From Nannocystis pusilla (lineage in GTDB: Bacteria; Myxococcota_A; Polyangia; Nannocystales; Nannocystaceae), in the NCBI RefSeq assembly GCF_026626665.1, contig NZ_JAPNKE010000002.1:8762001-8826000 (forward strand): 64,000 nucleotides of DNA, given 5' to 3'. Within the stretch, counting starts at the first letter, position 1; each line of letters opens with the position of its first letter. The notes under the pieces are model-generated. The model was not told the DNA's origin, did not search any database, and saw only the letters and a program-made list of their open reading frames with translations. Made by a program: the position numbers and the translations under genes. Shown in pieces: positions 21,412 to 31,374 of this stretch.

Positions 21412-22802
21412 ATGACGAAGCGCCCTCCCTCCTCGCGGCCTACACGCGCGACCTTGAGCGCGGCCCTCGCGGCCCTCGCTACATCGGTGCTGTGCGCCAC
21501 GGCGACGGTGACGACCTGGAGCATGGCGCGTGAAGCCGCAGCCCGGACCTCGCACAGCGAGGCGCCGGCGAACGCCACGCCGACCGCGACGGCCCCGGCG
21601 CCGACGACTGCACCTGCAACCACCGCGACGACTGCACCCGCGACGACTGCACCCGCGACGACTGCACCCGCAACCACTGTCCCCGCAACCAAGGACAAGT
21701 CGGTCCGCATCACGCCGTCGAAGCAGCCGCGCAGCGAGCCGCCGCCGGAGCCGGCGCCGCGGCCCGAGGGTCGACTCGCGGCGCCGGAGATCGACCTCGG
21801 ATTTTTGCAACAGATGGCTCTCGCCTGCCGCGGGTCGAGCCGCCGAACGCTCTGGTGCAGGGGCGCGACGAGCAGGGGCTGTCGCCGCTGGTCGGTCGCA
21901 GCGGCGAGCTGGCGAGGCCGCCGCTGGTCGACCGCTCGCGGCGCCTGCGAGCGTCGCCGCGGCCGCCGGACTTCGGCTTCACGCTGCAGCCGGGCGAGCG
22001 CTTCAAGTACGACATCCTGTTCGGCGGCAACCCGACCGGCATCGCCGAGGCCGGGGTCGTCGCGCGCGAGCCGGGCCCGAACGGCTCGCCCGACCGCCTC
22101 CGCCTCGAGGGCTTCGCGCGCACCAGCGGCGTGGTCGCGCTGCTCACCACCCTCGTCTACGACATGGCCGCCTACGTCGACGCCAAGACCGGCGCGCCGC
22201 TCGAGACCGGCTCGATCACCCGCCGCGAGGGCCTGCCCGGCTCGTACAAGCGGCGCGAGACGACGACCACGTTCTTCGGCCGCGGCTTCGTCGAGATCCA
22301 GGACAAGCGCGACGAGCGGTCGGCGACGCAGCGGCGGCGCTTGCCGGTCGACACCTTCGACCCGCTGTCGATCATGGCGTGGGTCCGCTCGCTCGACCTC
22401 AAGCCCGGCGAGAAGGTCAAGGCGTACGGCCTCGACGGCACGGTGCTGCTGCGCGTCGACATCACCGGCAAGGGGCCGGTGCGGTTCGAGGGGATGCCGC
22501 CGATCGGGACGGCCCTGGGGATCGCTCCCGACCAGGTGCAACAATTCGAGGGATCGATCACCCGCGTGGACCGCTACGGGGCTGCAATTCCCGGAAAAAA
22601 GTCGTATAAAATGCGGGTCTGGGTGAGCACGGACGGCCGGCGCATCCCTCTGGCCGTCGAGAGCGACATCTGGTTCGGTGTCGTCCGCCTGGTGCTCACG
22701 CAGTACGATCCACCGCGTCCGCAGACAAGCTCACAAGCGCCCGCCGGACCGCCTGCTCGGCCCCCGGCGGCGGTTCCGGCCGCCGGGCCCGTGCCCGGAT
22801 GA
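21412..22802 (+). CDS. DUF3108-like exported protein with Thr/Ala-rich linker (one frame break)
   Basis: About 463 residues result after joining two frames. A signal-like N-terminus (SAALAALATSVLCATATV) is followed by a low-complexity stretch of repeated APATT units (about residues 50-95). The second half matches DUF3108: FTLQPGERFKYDILFGGNPTGIAEAG, then ETGSITRREGLPGSYKRRETT, then KGPVRFEGMPPIGTALGI. DUF3108 proteins are periplasmic, strand-rich and related to lipid- or LPS-handling beta-barrel folds; the function is unproven. The break lies at the run of five T at 21802-21806, which should be six. AT-rich codons occur near the C-terminus (SYKM as TCG TAT AAA ATG). The gene starts only 14 bases from the divergent pdxA. 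Confidence 0.75.
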
Positions 22803-22935
22803 AGCGCGCCCTGGAGCCGAAACCTTTGTTACACTGCCTCGCGTTTTCGCGGTTTGCCACCGCGATTTGCACGCTCCGCGAGATTGAATATTTCTCCGCC
22901 CGACAGGGCCGACCCGCCGAAAACTCCGCGCCGTC

Positions 22936-24386
22936 ATGACCTCGCAACGCTACCGACCCCTCTTCAAGCTCGACGCCGGCGGCATGGCCGAGGTGTACGT
23001 CGCCGAGGCCGAGTCGATGGCGGGCTTCAAGAAGAAGGTCGCCATCAAGCGCATCTTGCCGGGCCTCATCAAGGATCAGCGGTTCGTCCGCATGTTCCTC
23101 GACGAGGCGCGGCTGAGCCTGCGACTGGCCCACGCGAACATCGTCTCCGTCTTCGACATCGGCGAGAGCGACAGCACCTACTTCATCGTCATGGACTTCG
23201 TCCATGGCATCAACATGAAGACGCTGCTCGAGCACCAGGTGAAGCGCGGCGGACCGATGCCGGTGGCGCTGACCGTCTTCATCCTCAACGAGGTGCTGAA
23301 GGGCCTGTCGTACGCCCACCGCCTCACCGACAGCGAGACCGGGCGGCCGCTCGGCATCATCCACCGCGACATCTCGCCGCCGAACATCCTCATCTCGTGG
23401 AACGGCGAGATCAAGCTGACCGACTTCGGCCTGGCCAAGGCGACGACGCAGCTCGAGTCGACCGACCCGGGCGTGGTCAAGGGCAAGTACAGCTATCTGT
23501 CCCCCGAGGCAGCTCGCGCCGAGGAGATCGACGCGCGCGCCGACCTGTACGCGGCCGGCATCCTCGGCTTCGAGATGCTGACCGGGCGCCGGCTGTTCCG
23601 CGGCAAGAACGACTACGAGACGATCGCCCTCGTGCGCGCGGGCGAGGTCCCGAGCATCCGTCAGTACAACCCGAACGTGCCCGAGGACCTCGAGCACGTG
23701 CTGTTCAAGGCGCTGCACAAGGACATCTCGCAGCGCTACCAGACCGCCGACGACTTCGCCGAGGCGCTGCTCGGGTTCCTGTTCACGCACCGCCTCAAGG
23801 TCTCGGCGCGCGACCTGATCGACTTCTGTCGCCCGGTCCGCGAGGAGCAGGAGGCCGAGCGCCGCCAGGCCGAGACGAAGGCCCAGCAGGAGCGCTCGCC
23901 CGGCGGCAACAACCTCATCATCAACCTCATCAACGAGGAGATGCTGCACTTCCGCTCGCTCGGCCAGGAGGAGAAGAAAGAGGCCTCCGCGGGCGCGCAG
24001 CCGGTGGTGGCGATCGGCGAGCCGAAGGCGCTCGACCCGAGCCAGCCGCTCGACGTCGACGTGTTCACGCCGGCGCCCGGCGGGGTCACGCCGAACCGCC
24101 TGGCGCTGTCGCCGACCCCGACCGAGCCGCTGCCCGACAAGAACGAGCCGTCGCTCGTCGACCAGCTCGGGCTCAGCAAGGACAGCCCGCGGCCGAAGAC
24201 CTCGCCGAGCGCCGCCGACAAGCTGCCCAAGCGCCCGCCGCCCGGCAACCGCACCATCCCGCCCGACCCGCGCACCGCCCGTCCCCGGAGCCCACCAACA
24301 AGGGCGAGGGCGGCTCGGCGTGGATCATCGTGCTGCTGTTGCTGCTGGTCGGCGGCGGCGTGGTCGCCTTCCTGGTCCTCACCTGA
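22936..24386 (+). CDS. Ser/Thr protein kinase with C-terminal membrane anchor (one frame break)
   Basis: About 483 residues result after joining two frames. The N-terminal kinase domain is complete: glycine loop FKLDAGGMAEVYVAE, VAIKRI with the catalytic Lys, IHRDISPPNIL (catalytic Asp), LTDFGLAK (metal-binding Asp) and GKYSYLSPEA in the activation segment. After residue 290 the protein becomes a Pro/Asp/Ser-rich linker that ends, in the second frame, with one membrane helix (SAWIIVLLLLLVGGGVVAFLVL) at the very C-terminus. The kinase therefore faces the cytoplasm. Myxobacteria carry many such PknB-like kinases; the target is unknown. The break is at the four C at 24283-24286, which should be five. 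Confidence 0.88.
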
Positions 24387-24400
24387 CCTTTCGGCCAGGC

Positions 24401-24919
24401 ATGATCGAGCAGCTCCGCGGCATCCGGCCCCAGGTCGACCCGACCGCGTTCGTCCACCAGGCGGCGACGCTGATCGGCGACGTGGTCGTCGGCCCGCGCG
24501 CGTCGATCTGGCCGGCCGCGGTCCTGCGCGGCGACGACGGGGCGATCGTGATCGGCTCCGACACGTCGATCCAGGACGGCACCGTCATCCACGCGACCGA
24601 GGGCGTCTCGCACACCACCGTCGGCGCGCGCGTCACCGTCGGCCACAAGGTCATCCTCCACGGCTGCACGATCGGCGACGACTGCCTGATCGGCATGGGC
24701 TCGATCGTCCTCGACAACGCGGTCGTCGAGCCGTGGTCGTTCGTCGGCGCCGGCACCCTGATCCCGCCGGGCAAGGTGGTGCGCTCGGGCGAGATGGTGA
24801 TGGGCAACCCGTTCCGCGTGGTCCGCCAGCTCACCGCCAAGGACCGCGAGTGGATCGAGTACGCCTGGACGGTCTACGTCAAGCGCGCCGCCGAGTACCT
24901 GGCCGAACGGTCCGAGTGA
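24401..24919 (+). CDS. Gamma-carbonic anhydrase family hexapeptide-repeat protein
   Basis: This 172-residue left-handed beta-helix protein of the YrdA/CaiE/gamma-carbonic anhydrase type forms trimers that bind zinc between subunits. Hexapeptide repeats run from about residue 25 (IGDVVVGPRASIWPAAVLRGDDG) to 120. The metal-ligand histidines are in VIHATEGVSHTT and VGHKVILHG, and GMGSIVLDNAVV and VGAGTLIPPGKVV close the coil. Many members have no measurable carbonic anhydrase activity, so the reaction is unproven. The ATG at 24401 lies 14 bases after the kinase stop and just after an imperfect palindrome (CCTGACC, TTTC, GGCCAGG, 24382-24399). Confidence 0.9.
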   Translation: MIEQLRGIRPQVDPTAFVHQAATLIGDVVVGPRASIWPAAVLRGDDGAIVIGSDTSIQDGTVIHATEGVSHTTVGARVTVGHKVILHGCTIGDDCLIGMGSIVLDNAVVEPWSFVGAGTLIPPGKVVRSGEMVMGNPFRVVRQLTAKDREWIEYAWTVYVKRAAEYLAERSE

Positions 24920-24953
24920 CGCGGGCGTGAGCCGGGCTTCGGGGCGGGGCGTC

Positions 24954-24977
24954 GCGCCTGCCCCGAAGGACAGGCGC
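24954..24977. terminator. Palindrome between convergent genes (one mismatch)
   Basis: Arms GCGCCTGCCC and GGACAGGCGC flank the loop CGAA, with a single mismatch (C opposite A). It is 35 bases past the carbonic-anhydrase stop and 13 bases before the stop of the convergent lipoprotein, a position expected for a bidirectional terminator. Confidence 0.6.
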
Positions 24978-24989
24978 ACGGCGATCGGC

Positions 24990-26507
24990 TCAGCTGCACA
25001 GGCCGTTGCACTCGCCGACGCACACCTCGTCGCAGAGGCACTGGATCTGCGCGTTGTAGAGGTCGATCGTCGAGGCCTCGACGTTCTCGCCGCACATGTA
25101 GAGGCACTCCTGGGTCTGGCAGCCGGCGATGCAGGTCTCGAGCGCCTTGCAGGCCGCGTTGGCGGCGCAGGCGTCGTTCTCGGCCTTGCAGCCGCCGGTC
25201 TGGGACTCCTCGGCGCAGGCGTTGCAAGCCTCGATGCCGTTGCAGGTGCCCTCGACGCAGGCGTCGTCGCCGGCGCAGGCCTTGCCGCAGCCGCCGCAGT
25301 TGGCGGCGTCGTACTGCACGTCGACGCAGGTGTTGTCGCACACCGCCTCGCCGGGGTTGCAGCCCTGGAACGCGTGGAACTCGGTCGAGCTGGTGATGAT
25401 GTTCAGGTAGCCGACCGGCTGCACGGTGACGCCGGTGAGCTCGCCCTTGGTGGTCAGGTCCTTGTACACGTCGACGCGCTGGCGCTGCACCGACACGGCG
25501 ATGTTGACCGCCGGGTCGCCGTCGACCGCCGCCTCGAGCGCGGCGCGCGGGATGTCGAACTTGCCGCTGGGGTCGTCGGCCTTGCAGGTGATGGTGCCGA
25601 CGGCGAAGTCGCTCGAAGTGACGGTCGCGGTGATCGTGACCTCGCCGTCGCCGGCGTTCCAGCGCACCGGCAGCGGGCCGTCGCCGAACACCTCGGCGAA
25701 GCCGAGGGCGTCGAGCTTCGGGCTGGTCTGGATGAACTCCGTGCCCGTGAACTCCTTCTCGAACGCCGCGAAGCCGGCGTTGCTGGCGCCCGAGGCCTGC
25801 ACCGAGGCCGTGCCGCCGGGGGCGAACGGCGAGGCGTTGTCGTCGCTCATGAAGGCGTACGGCGGGAACAGGGTGATCGGGATCGGCGTGCCGAGGAAGG
25901 TCAGCGCGCCGGCGTCGAACGACTCGATCTTCTTGCAGCCGGGCGTGTTCGGGGCCGGGAAGTAGCAGACCTCGTCGGCGCCGCACGAGGCGTCGCAGAT
26001 CCGCAGGCACGCGGCCTCGCAGCTGTCGTCGAAGCCGCAGTACTCGTCGGCATCGCAGCCGCCGCCGCAGTCGGGGACCAGCGCCAGCTGACAGCCGGCG
26101 ACGCTCTCGGTACAGCCCTGGGCCGCGCCCGTGCCGGCGTCGGGGACGAAGCTCGCGGACACGGCCGGGGAGCTGTTGCCGCCGGCGGCCGGGTGGCTCT
26201 CGCCGAGGAAGATCGTGCCCAGCGCGTGCGGGCCGTCCTGCGGCTCGCCGGTCGGGTCGTCGGTCTCACCGGTGCCGCCGTCGGTGGGGTCGCCGGTGGT
26301 GCCGTCGGTGGGGTCGCCGGTCGGGTCGCCGGCGGACGACGGGTTGCTGGTGTTCGGGTTCGAGGTCGGGCCCGCGGTGAGGGTCGCGGTGGCCGTCAGC
26401 AGCGGGTTGGAGTCGTCACCGCAAGCGGTGAGGGAGAAGAGGCCGAAACCGGCCGCGAGGAGCGCGGCTACGCGGGGGGGAGCGATCGTGTGCTTCAAGA
26501 GGTCCAT
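24990..26507 (-). CDS. Large Cys-rich surface lipoprotein
   Basis: This 505-residue lipoprotein has a signal ending in lipobox SLTAC, then a stalk of about 75 residues with repeats such as GDPTGDPTDGTTG. The first globular part has CDADEYCGFDDSC and CGADEVCYFPAP cysteine pairs. The middle is a beta-rich domain (residues about 190-360) with no motif I know. The C-terminus has the CNPGEAVCDNTCVD and NCGGCGKACAGDDACVEGTC segments that recur in myxobacterial surface proteins, then several CXXC-like pairs. I infer an outer-surface adhesin or binding protein. I chose the ATG at 26507 because it places the lipobox correctly; the upstream extension lacks a signal. Confidence 0.8.
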   Translation of the reverse strand: MDLLKHTIAPPRVAALLAAGFGLFSLTACGDDSNPLLTATATLTAGPTSNPNTSNPSSAGDPTGDPTDGTTGDPTDGGTGETDDPTGEPQDGPHALGTIFLGESHPAAGGNSSPAVSASFVPDAGTGAAQGCTESVAGCQLALVPDCGGGCDADEYCGFDDSCEAACLRICDASCGADEVCYFPAPNTPGCKKIESFDAGALTFLGTPIPITLFPPYAFMSDDNASPFAPGGTASVQASGASNAGFAAFEKEFTGTEFIQTSPKLDALGFAEVFGDGPLPVRWNAGDGEVTITATVTSSDFAVGTITCKADDPSGKFDIPRAALEAAVDGDPAVNIAVSVQRQRVDVYKDLTTKGELTGVTVQPVGYLNIITSSTEFHAFQGCNPGEAVCDNTCVDVQYDAANCGGCGKACAGDDACVEGTCNGIEACNACAEESQTGGCKAENDACAANAACKALETCIAGCQTQECLYMCGENVEASTIDLYNAQIQCLCDEVCVGECNGLCS

Positions 26508-26621
26508 CCTGTGGCCCGCCGTCGACGGAGGCGGGGCCGAGAGCACACAAAGTTACTGCTGAGTTCGCTTCGCTGTGGGCGAAATTCGACGTGAGCTTCT
26601 TCATGTTTCGGGTCAGCCCGG

Positions 26622-27599
26622 TCAGCCCGGGATGACGAAGCACTGGATGCTGGTGTCGATGCGGAAGTTCGACTCGGTGGTGTGGCGCTCGGCGTGGAAG
26701 ATGTCCATCGCGTAGTTCTGGCCGATCGAGATCCCGAGGTAGCCCGCCTGGGCGTCGAGGTCGATCGTGTCGGTCAGCTGGGGGTGCAGCCCGCCGAGGT
26801 CGATCGCCAGCTTGCCGTTGATGAACAGCCACAGATCGTCGTCACCGGTGAACGTGAACACCTCGCCGCCCTGGTAGGTGAACTCGGTGTGGATCTCGGT
26901 GGTGAAGTGGAAGTTGTGCGGGTTGCCCTCGTTGCCCCAGCCCTGGTCGTCGATGGGGAAGAAGGCGTTGTTCTGGTAGGTGAACTGGCCCGGCGACACC
27001 TCGGTCAGCGGGATGTCGATCTGGAACGCCATGTTGACGTCCGGCGTGTCGTTGTACCACTGCGCGAACTCGTTCGGCCCGGTGGTCTGCGGCGTACCGC
27101 CGGGGTGGGCGTAGACCGGCTTGTGGTCGGGTCCGAGGTCCTGCTGGACCAGGCCTTCGTAGGCCGTGTCGCCGCCGAAGGTCTCGAAGTCGGGGTGGCT
27201 CGTGCGGAAGTCGCGGATCGTCGCCTTCATCACCGGGTCGCACTCCGGCGGCTCGAAGCCGGTGGTGTCCGGCAACGAGGTGACGGTCATCGGGAAGGTC
27301 GTGCTCGTGCTCGTCGTGGTGTCGTCCGGGCCGGTGGTCGCGGTCGTGGTCGGGGGCTCCGTGGGCGACACCGTCACCGCCGTCGCCGAGCCGTCGCTGC
27401 CGCCCTCGGTGAGCGCGCCGGTCTCGCTGGTGTTGGCGGTCGCGCCAGGGTCGGTCGAGGTCTCGCTGGCGGAGGCGGTGCTCAGCGAGTCGATGCCGGT
27501 CTGCCCGGTCGAGTCGGTCGGGTCCTTGCTCTGGACCGAGTCGCCGCAGGCGGGCAGGAGCGGGGCGATGGCGAAGATGGTTTTAAGGACATGTCGCAT
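26622..27599 (-). CDS. Fibro-slime domain lipoprotein
   Basis: This 325-residue protein has a short signal with lipobox LLPAC and a Ser/Thr-rich stalk of about 95 residues. It then has a fibro-slime/PA14-like domain: VMKATIRDFRTSHPDFETF near the start, EFTYQGGEVFTFTGDDDLWLFINGKLAIDLGG as the core, and QAGYLGISIGQNYAMDIFHAERHTTESNFRIDTSI at the end. This domain was first described in slime mould and fibrobacter surface proteins and is thought to bind carbohydrate. The ATG at 27597-27599 lies inside a half-copy of the palindrome, so residues RHVLK are encoded by that element. The direction matches the upstream Cys-rich lipoprotein, but the 114-base gap leaves operon status open. Confidence 0.85.
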   Translation of the reverse strand: MRHVLKTIFAIAPLLPACGDSVQSKDPTDSTGQTGIDSLSTASASETSTDPGATANTSETGALTEGGSDGSATAVTVSPTEPPTTTATTGPDDTTTSTSTTFPMTVTSLPDTTGFEPPECDPVMKATIRDFRTSHPDFETFGGDTAYEGLVQQDLGPDHKPVYAHPGGTPQTTGPNEFAQWYNDTPDVNMAFQIDIPLTEVSPGQFTYQNNAFFPIDDQGWGNEGNPHNFHFTTEIHTEFTYQGGEVFTFTGDDDLWLFINGKLAIDLGGLHPQLTDTIDLDAQAGYLGISIGQNYAMDIFHAERHTTESNFRIDTSIQCFVIPG

Positions 27600-28007
27600 G
27601 GTGTGCTCGCTTCCACGGATGATGCGGCCCGCGGCGGCGGAGGTCCGCGGGGACGCGGCCGGACCTACCACCGCGGCGGCGGGGCGCCGGTGCGCGGGCG
27701 ACGGGGCCCCGCTCCGACGCGAGCCGCCGCGCCGCGGACGGGCCGGCTCGTCCGCGGCGAAGGACGCGCGGGCCGGGCACGGCGGGGCGCTCGCAAGTCT
27801 CTTCGGACATGTCCGAATGGACATGTCGAAGATGAAACCGCGCGAGCGCACCAGCCACGTCGACGAGGATAGCTCGCGCCGCCGCAGCGATCGCGGGGGG
27901 ATGCACCCGCGGGCGTTTCGAGCGGCCTCTGCGCACTTGACGCGACGTGCGGCGGGCGGTAGCCCCGCGGCTGAACAAGCCGCAGCGTGCGGCTTCGAGG
28001 CCGCGCC
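27600..28007. other. Intergenic stretch with a strong palindrome
   Basis: I see no gene in these 408 bases between divergent genes. A palindrome occupies 27800-27832, described separately. The rest is high-G+C sequence without recognisable promoter elements. Confidence 0.55.
27807..27826. repeat. Exact palindrome ACATGTCC-GAAT-GGACATGT with longer imperfect arms
   Basis: Eight-base perfect arms flank the loop GAAT. The flanks TCTTCGG and CGAAGA extend the match to about 14 base pairs with one extra G on the left. It lies about 180-200 bases from the start codons of two divergent genes. Confidence 0.8.
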
Positions 28008-29147
28008 ATGTCGTCGTTCGAGCTCATCGAGGTCCCCCTCAGCGACCGCAAGCTGGTCGAGCGGTTCATCCGGGTGCCCTGGTACGTCCACCGCGAGCAT
28101 CACCCGAGCCCGCGCTGGGTGCCGCCGCTGTTGATGGACCGGCGGGACTATCTGAACCCGGACAAGAACCCGTTCTTCAAGCACGTGCAGGCGGCGTTCT
28201 GGATCGCGCGCAAGGACGGGCGCGACGTCGCCCGGGTCGCGGCGGTGCGCGACGAAGACTTCGTGAAATTCCACGGCCTGCAGACCGGCTACCTCGGCAT
28301 GTTCGAGTGCCCCGACGACCGCGAGCTCGCGCAGGCGCTGGTCGACACCGCCAAGGCCTGGCTCGCCGCCCGCGGCTGCACCGCCATGATCGGCCCGTTC
28401 GAGCTGTCGATGAACTACATCTCGGGCGTGCTGGTCGAGGGCTTCGACCGCGACCCCGGCATCAACATGCCGTACAACCCGCCGTACTACGACCGCCTGC
28501 TCAAGGGACAGGTATGGCCAAGGCCAAGGACCTGCTGCACTGGGGCATCGATCCTCAGCGGCCGATCCCCGAGCGGGTGGCGAAGATCGCCGCCAAGGTC
28601 GCCGAGCGGCGCGGCATCACCATCCGCGACATGCGCTTCGACGACTGGGACGCCGAGGTCCTGCGCTCGCTCGAGGTCATGAACGACGCGTGGGAGAAGA
28701 ACTGGGGCTTCGTCCCGGTCGGGCGCGAGGAGTACCTGCACATCGCCAAGGACCTCAAGATGGTGCTGGAGCCCGGGCTGCCGATCATCGCCGAGGTGAA
28801 GGGCGAGCCGGTCGCGTTCGTGATCACGATGCTCGACGTGAACCCGGTGCTGAAGAAGCTCGACGGCCGGCTGTTCCCGTTCGGGATCGTGCGCCTCCTG
28901 TGGGACTTGAAGGTGCGCAAGGTCGTCAAGGGGGCGGCTCATCCTGCTCGGGATCAAGGCCGCCTACCGCGGGCAGGGCATCGACACGCTGCTGTTCCTC
29001 GCCACCCACCGGGCCGCGCAGCGGCTCGGCTGGACCGAGGGGCAGATCGGCTGGACCCTCGAGGACAACGACCGGGTCAACGCCGCCGTGAAGAACATGG
29101 GCGGCTACCCGATCGCCAAGTATCGCGTGTACGAGACCACGCTGTGA
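28008..29147 (+). CDS. GNAT-like acetyltransferase (two frame breaks)
   Basis: About 379 residues are recovered by reading through two breaks. The protein opens with SFELIEVPLSDRKLVERFI and has a GNAT-type core. The second half shows an acyl-CoA-binding-like phrase (RLILLGIKAAYRGQGIDTLLFLATH) followed by LGWTEGQIGWTLEDNDRVN, then GYPIAKYRVYE at the end, as in GNAT proteins. A member of this family is often found beside lipid genes, and ACP and acyl-AMP ligase genes follow here. The substrate is not evident. The breaks are at about 28511 (two G where three are needed) and 28930-28934 (five G where four are needed). Start ATG at 28008. Confidence 0.7.
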
Positions 29148-29229
29148 CCCCGCTAACGGTGGCCGGCGCGCGCGCGGCTTCCGGTCGCGCTCCAGTTGCG
29201 ATATAGCCGCCGGTACTCCGGGGAGCGCC

Positions 29230-29511
29230 GTGACCGAAGCCGCCAGACCCACCTACGAAGCCGTGCTCGCCAAGATCTACGCCTACTTCGACGAGAACCT
29301 GGCCGAAAAGCCAGCCGCTCCCGTGAGCGAGCAGTCGCACCTGATCCAGGACCTGCGGCTCGACTCGATGCAGAGCTTCGAGATGGTGTCCGACCTCGAG
29401 GACCACTTCGGCATCACCATGCCGATGGAGCTGTTCCAGCACGTGGTCACCGTCGGCGACGTGGCGCGCGAGGTCGTCAAGGTCATCGCGCAGGAACGCG
29501 GCGAGGCCTGA
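29230..29511 (+). CDS. Acyl carrier protein-like protein
   Basis: This 93-residue, GTG-started protein has the acyl-carrier fold: a long first helix (TYEAVLAKIYAYFDENL), the phosphopantetheine site LRLDSMQSFEMV, where the DSM replaces the usual DSL, and FGITMPMELFQHVVTVGDVA. The Ser in DSM would carry the prosthetic group. The stop is five bases before the start of the acyl-AMP ligase, so they should act together: the ligase activates a fatty acid and loads it on this carrier. There is no ketosynthase or peptide synthetase nearby, so the downstream product is unknown. Confidence 0.9.
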   Translation: MTEAARPTYEAVLAKIYAYFDENLAEKPAAPVSEQSHLIQDLRLDSMQSFEMVSDLEDHFGITMPMELFQHVVTVGDVAREVVKVIAQERGEA

Positions 29512-29516
29512 GCGCG

Positions 29517-31286
29517 ATGACGCGGCCAGAGACGCTCACGCAGGCCCTCGACGCGGCGACCGCCCGCGCCGATTTTGGTTACTCGCACCTCGTCCAGGAG
29601 AAGGACCCGGTCAGGTTCCTGTCGTACGCCGAGACCGCGCGGCGGGCCCGACGCTTTGGCGCGGCGCTGCAGGCGGCGGGGGTCCGCCCGGGCGAGCGCG
29701 TCGGCCTCATCCTCCCGGACTCGTCCGAGTTCGTCGAGGCGATCTACGGGGCCATGTACGCCGGCGCGATCCCGGTGCCGGTGTACCCGCCGATGAACCT
29801 CGGCCAGTTCGAGGGCTACCTCGCCAACACCACGCACATCCTGCGCCAGGCCGGCTGCTCGCTCGTCGTCACCGACGGCAAGGTGCGGCCGATCCTCGGC
29901 AAGCTGATGAGCAACGTGCCGAGCGTGCGCGCGGTCGAGGTCTACGCGGCGTTCGTCAAGCAGGTCGACGAGCGCGCGGCGCCGATCGGCGTCGACGTGA
30001 AGCCCGACGACGTCGCGTTCCTGCAGTTCACCTCGGGCAGCACCTCGCAGCCCAAGGGCGTCACGCTCACCCACGCCAACCTGATCGCCAACATCGCGGC
30101 GCTCGGCGCCGGCCTCCACGCCGACGGCGACACCGTCGGCCTCAGCTGGCTGCCGCTCTACCACGACATGGGCCTCATCGGCTTCGTGTTCGCGCCGGCG
30201 GTGCTGCAGGTGCGCGGGGTCCAGTTCATGTCGCCGCTGCTGTTCCTCAAGCGGCCGGCGCTGTGGCTGCGCCAGCTGTCGGAGCGCAAGGCGACCGTCA
30301 CGTTCGCGCCCAACTTCGCGTACGGCCTGTGCACCGCGCGGATCAAGGACCACGAGCTGCAGGGCGTCGACCTGTCGCACCTGCGCGTGGCCGGCTGCGG
30401 CGCCGAGCCGATCCAGTACGACACGCTCAACGCGTTCGCCGAGCGCTTCGCCGCCTGGGGCTTCAAGCGCACCGCTTTCCTGTCGTGCTACGGCATGGCC
30501 GAGCACAGCCTCGCGGTCACCTTCGTCGATCTGCAGGAGGACCTGCGCGCCGACGTGGTCGACCCCGACGCGCTGGTCCACGGCGAGGCCAAGCCGAGCG
30601 ACGGCGCCGACGCGCTCAAGGTGGTCTGCTGCGGGCGCACCTTCCCCGAGCACGACCTGCGGATCGTCGACGCCGAGGGCAACCCGCTGCCGGAGCGCCG
30701 CGTCGGGCAGATCGAGCTGCGCGGGCCGAGCGTGATGCGCGGCTACTGGGGCGACGCCGAGCGCACGCTGCAGGTGCTCAAGGACGGCTGGCTGGCCACG
30801 GGCGACCTCGGCTACCTGGCCGACGGCGAGCTCTACGTGTGCGGCCGGATCAAGGACCTCATCATCATCCACGGCCGCAACTACTACCCGCAGGACCTCG
30901 AGTGGCAGGCCTCGCAGGTCGAGGGCGTGCGCCGCGGCAACGTGGTCGCGTTCGGCATCGAGGACGCGTCGCTCGGGCGCGAGCGGGTGATCGTGGCCGC
31001 CGAGGTCCGCACGCCGCACGCCGACGACCTGCGCGACAAGATCGCCGCGAAGATCCTCGAGACCCTCGCGCTCAAGCCCGACGAGGTCGTGCTGCTGCCC
31101 CCGGGCAGCCTGCCGAAGACCTCGAGCGGCAAGCTGCAGCGCAACAAGACGTCGGAGCTGTACCGCGACGGTCAGCTCGGCAAGGGCGCGGTCAAGGCCG
31201 GCACGATCGACGTCATCAAGCACCTGGCGACGTCGCGCTGGAGCTACATCCGCGCGGCCTTCGGCAGCCGCGACGCCGAGGACTGA
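29517..31286 (+). CDS. Fatty acyl-AMP ligase (FAAL)
   Basis: This 589-residue adenylate-forming enzyme loads a fatty acid onto an acyl carrier protein through an acyl-AMP. Core motifs are LQFTSGSTSQPKGV (A3), WLPLYHDMGLIGFVF (FAAL hallmark), CYGMAEHSLAVTF and LATGDLGYLADGELYVCGRIKDLII (A7-A8). PKTSSGKLQRNKTSELY near the C-terminus contains the catalytic Lys (A10). The FAAL-specific region between A8 and A10 is present. It starts at the ATG at 29517, five bases after the carrier protein stop, so the pair forms a translational unit. FAAL pairs prime lipopeptide, polyketide or lipid synthesis; the target here is not visible. Confidence 0.95.
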   Translation: MTRPETLTQALDAATARADFGYSHLVQEKDPVRFLSYAETARRARRFGAALQAAGVRPGERVGLILPDSSEFVEAIYGAMYAGAIPVPVYPPMNLGQFEGYLANTTHILRQAGCSLVVTDGKVRPILGKLMSNVPSVRAVEVYAAFVKQVDERAAPIGVDVKPDDVAFLQFTSGSTSQPKGVTLTHANLIANIAALGAGLHADGDTVGLSWLPLYHDMGLIGFVFAPAVLQVRGVQFMSPLLFLKRPALWLRQLSERKATVTFAPNFAYGLCTARIKDHELQGVDLSHLRVAGCGAEPIQYDTLNAFAERFAAWGFKRTAFLSCYGMAEHSLAVTFVDLQEDLRADVVDPDALVHGEAKPSDGADALKVVCCGRTFPEHDLRIVDAEGNPLPERRVGQIELRGPSVMRGYWGDAERTLQVLKDGWLATGDLGYLADGELYVCGRIKDLIIIHGRNYYPQDLEWQASQVEGVRRGNVVAFGIEDASLGRERVIVAAEVRTPHADDLRDKIAAKILETLALKPDEVVLLPPGSLPKTSSGKLQRNKTSELYRDGQLGKGAVKAGTIDVIKHLATSRWSYIRAAFGSRDAED

Positions 31287-31374
31287 GCGCGCTCGCCCGG
31301 CGCGGCCACGCGCCCGCGACGTCGTGGCGACGTCGCGGTCGCCTTGGCGTATCGTCGGCCGCGGAGGTGCGAGG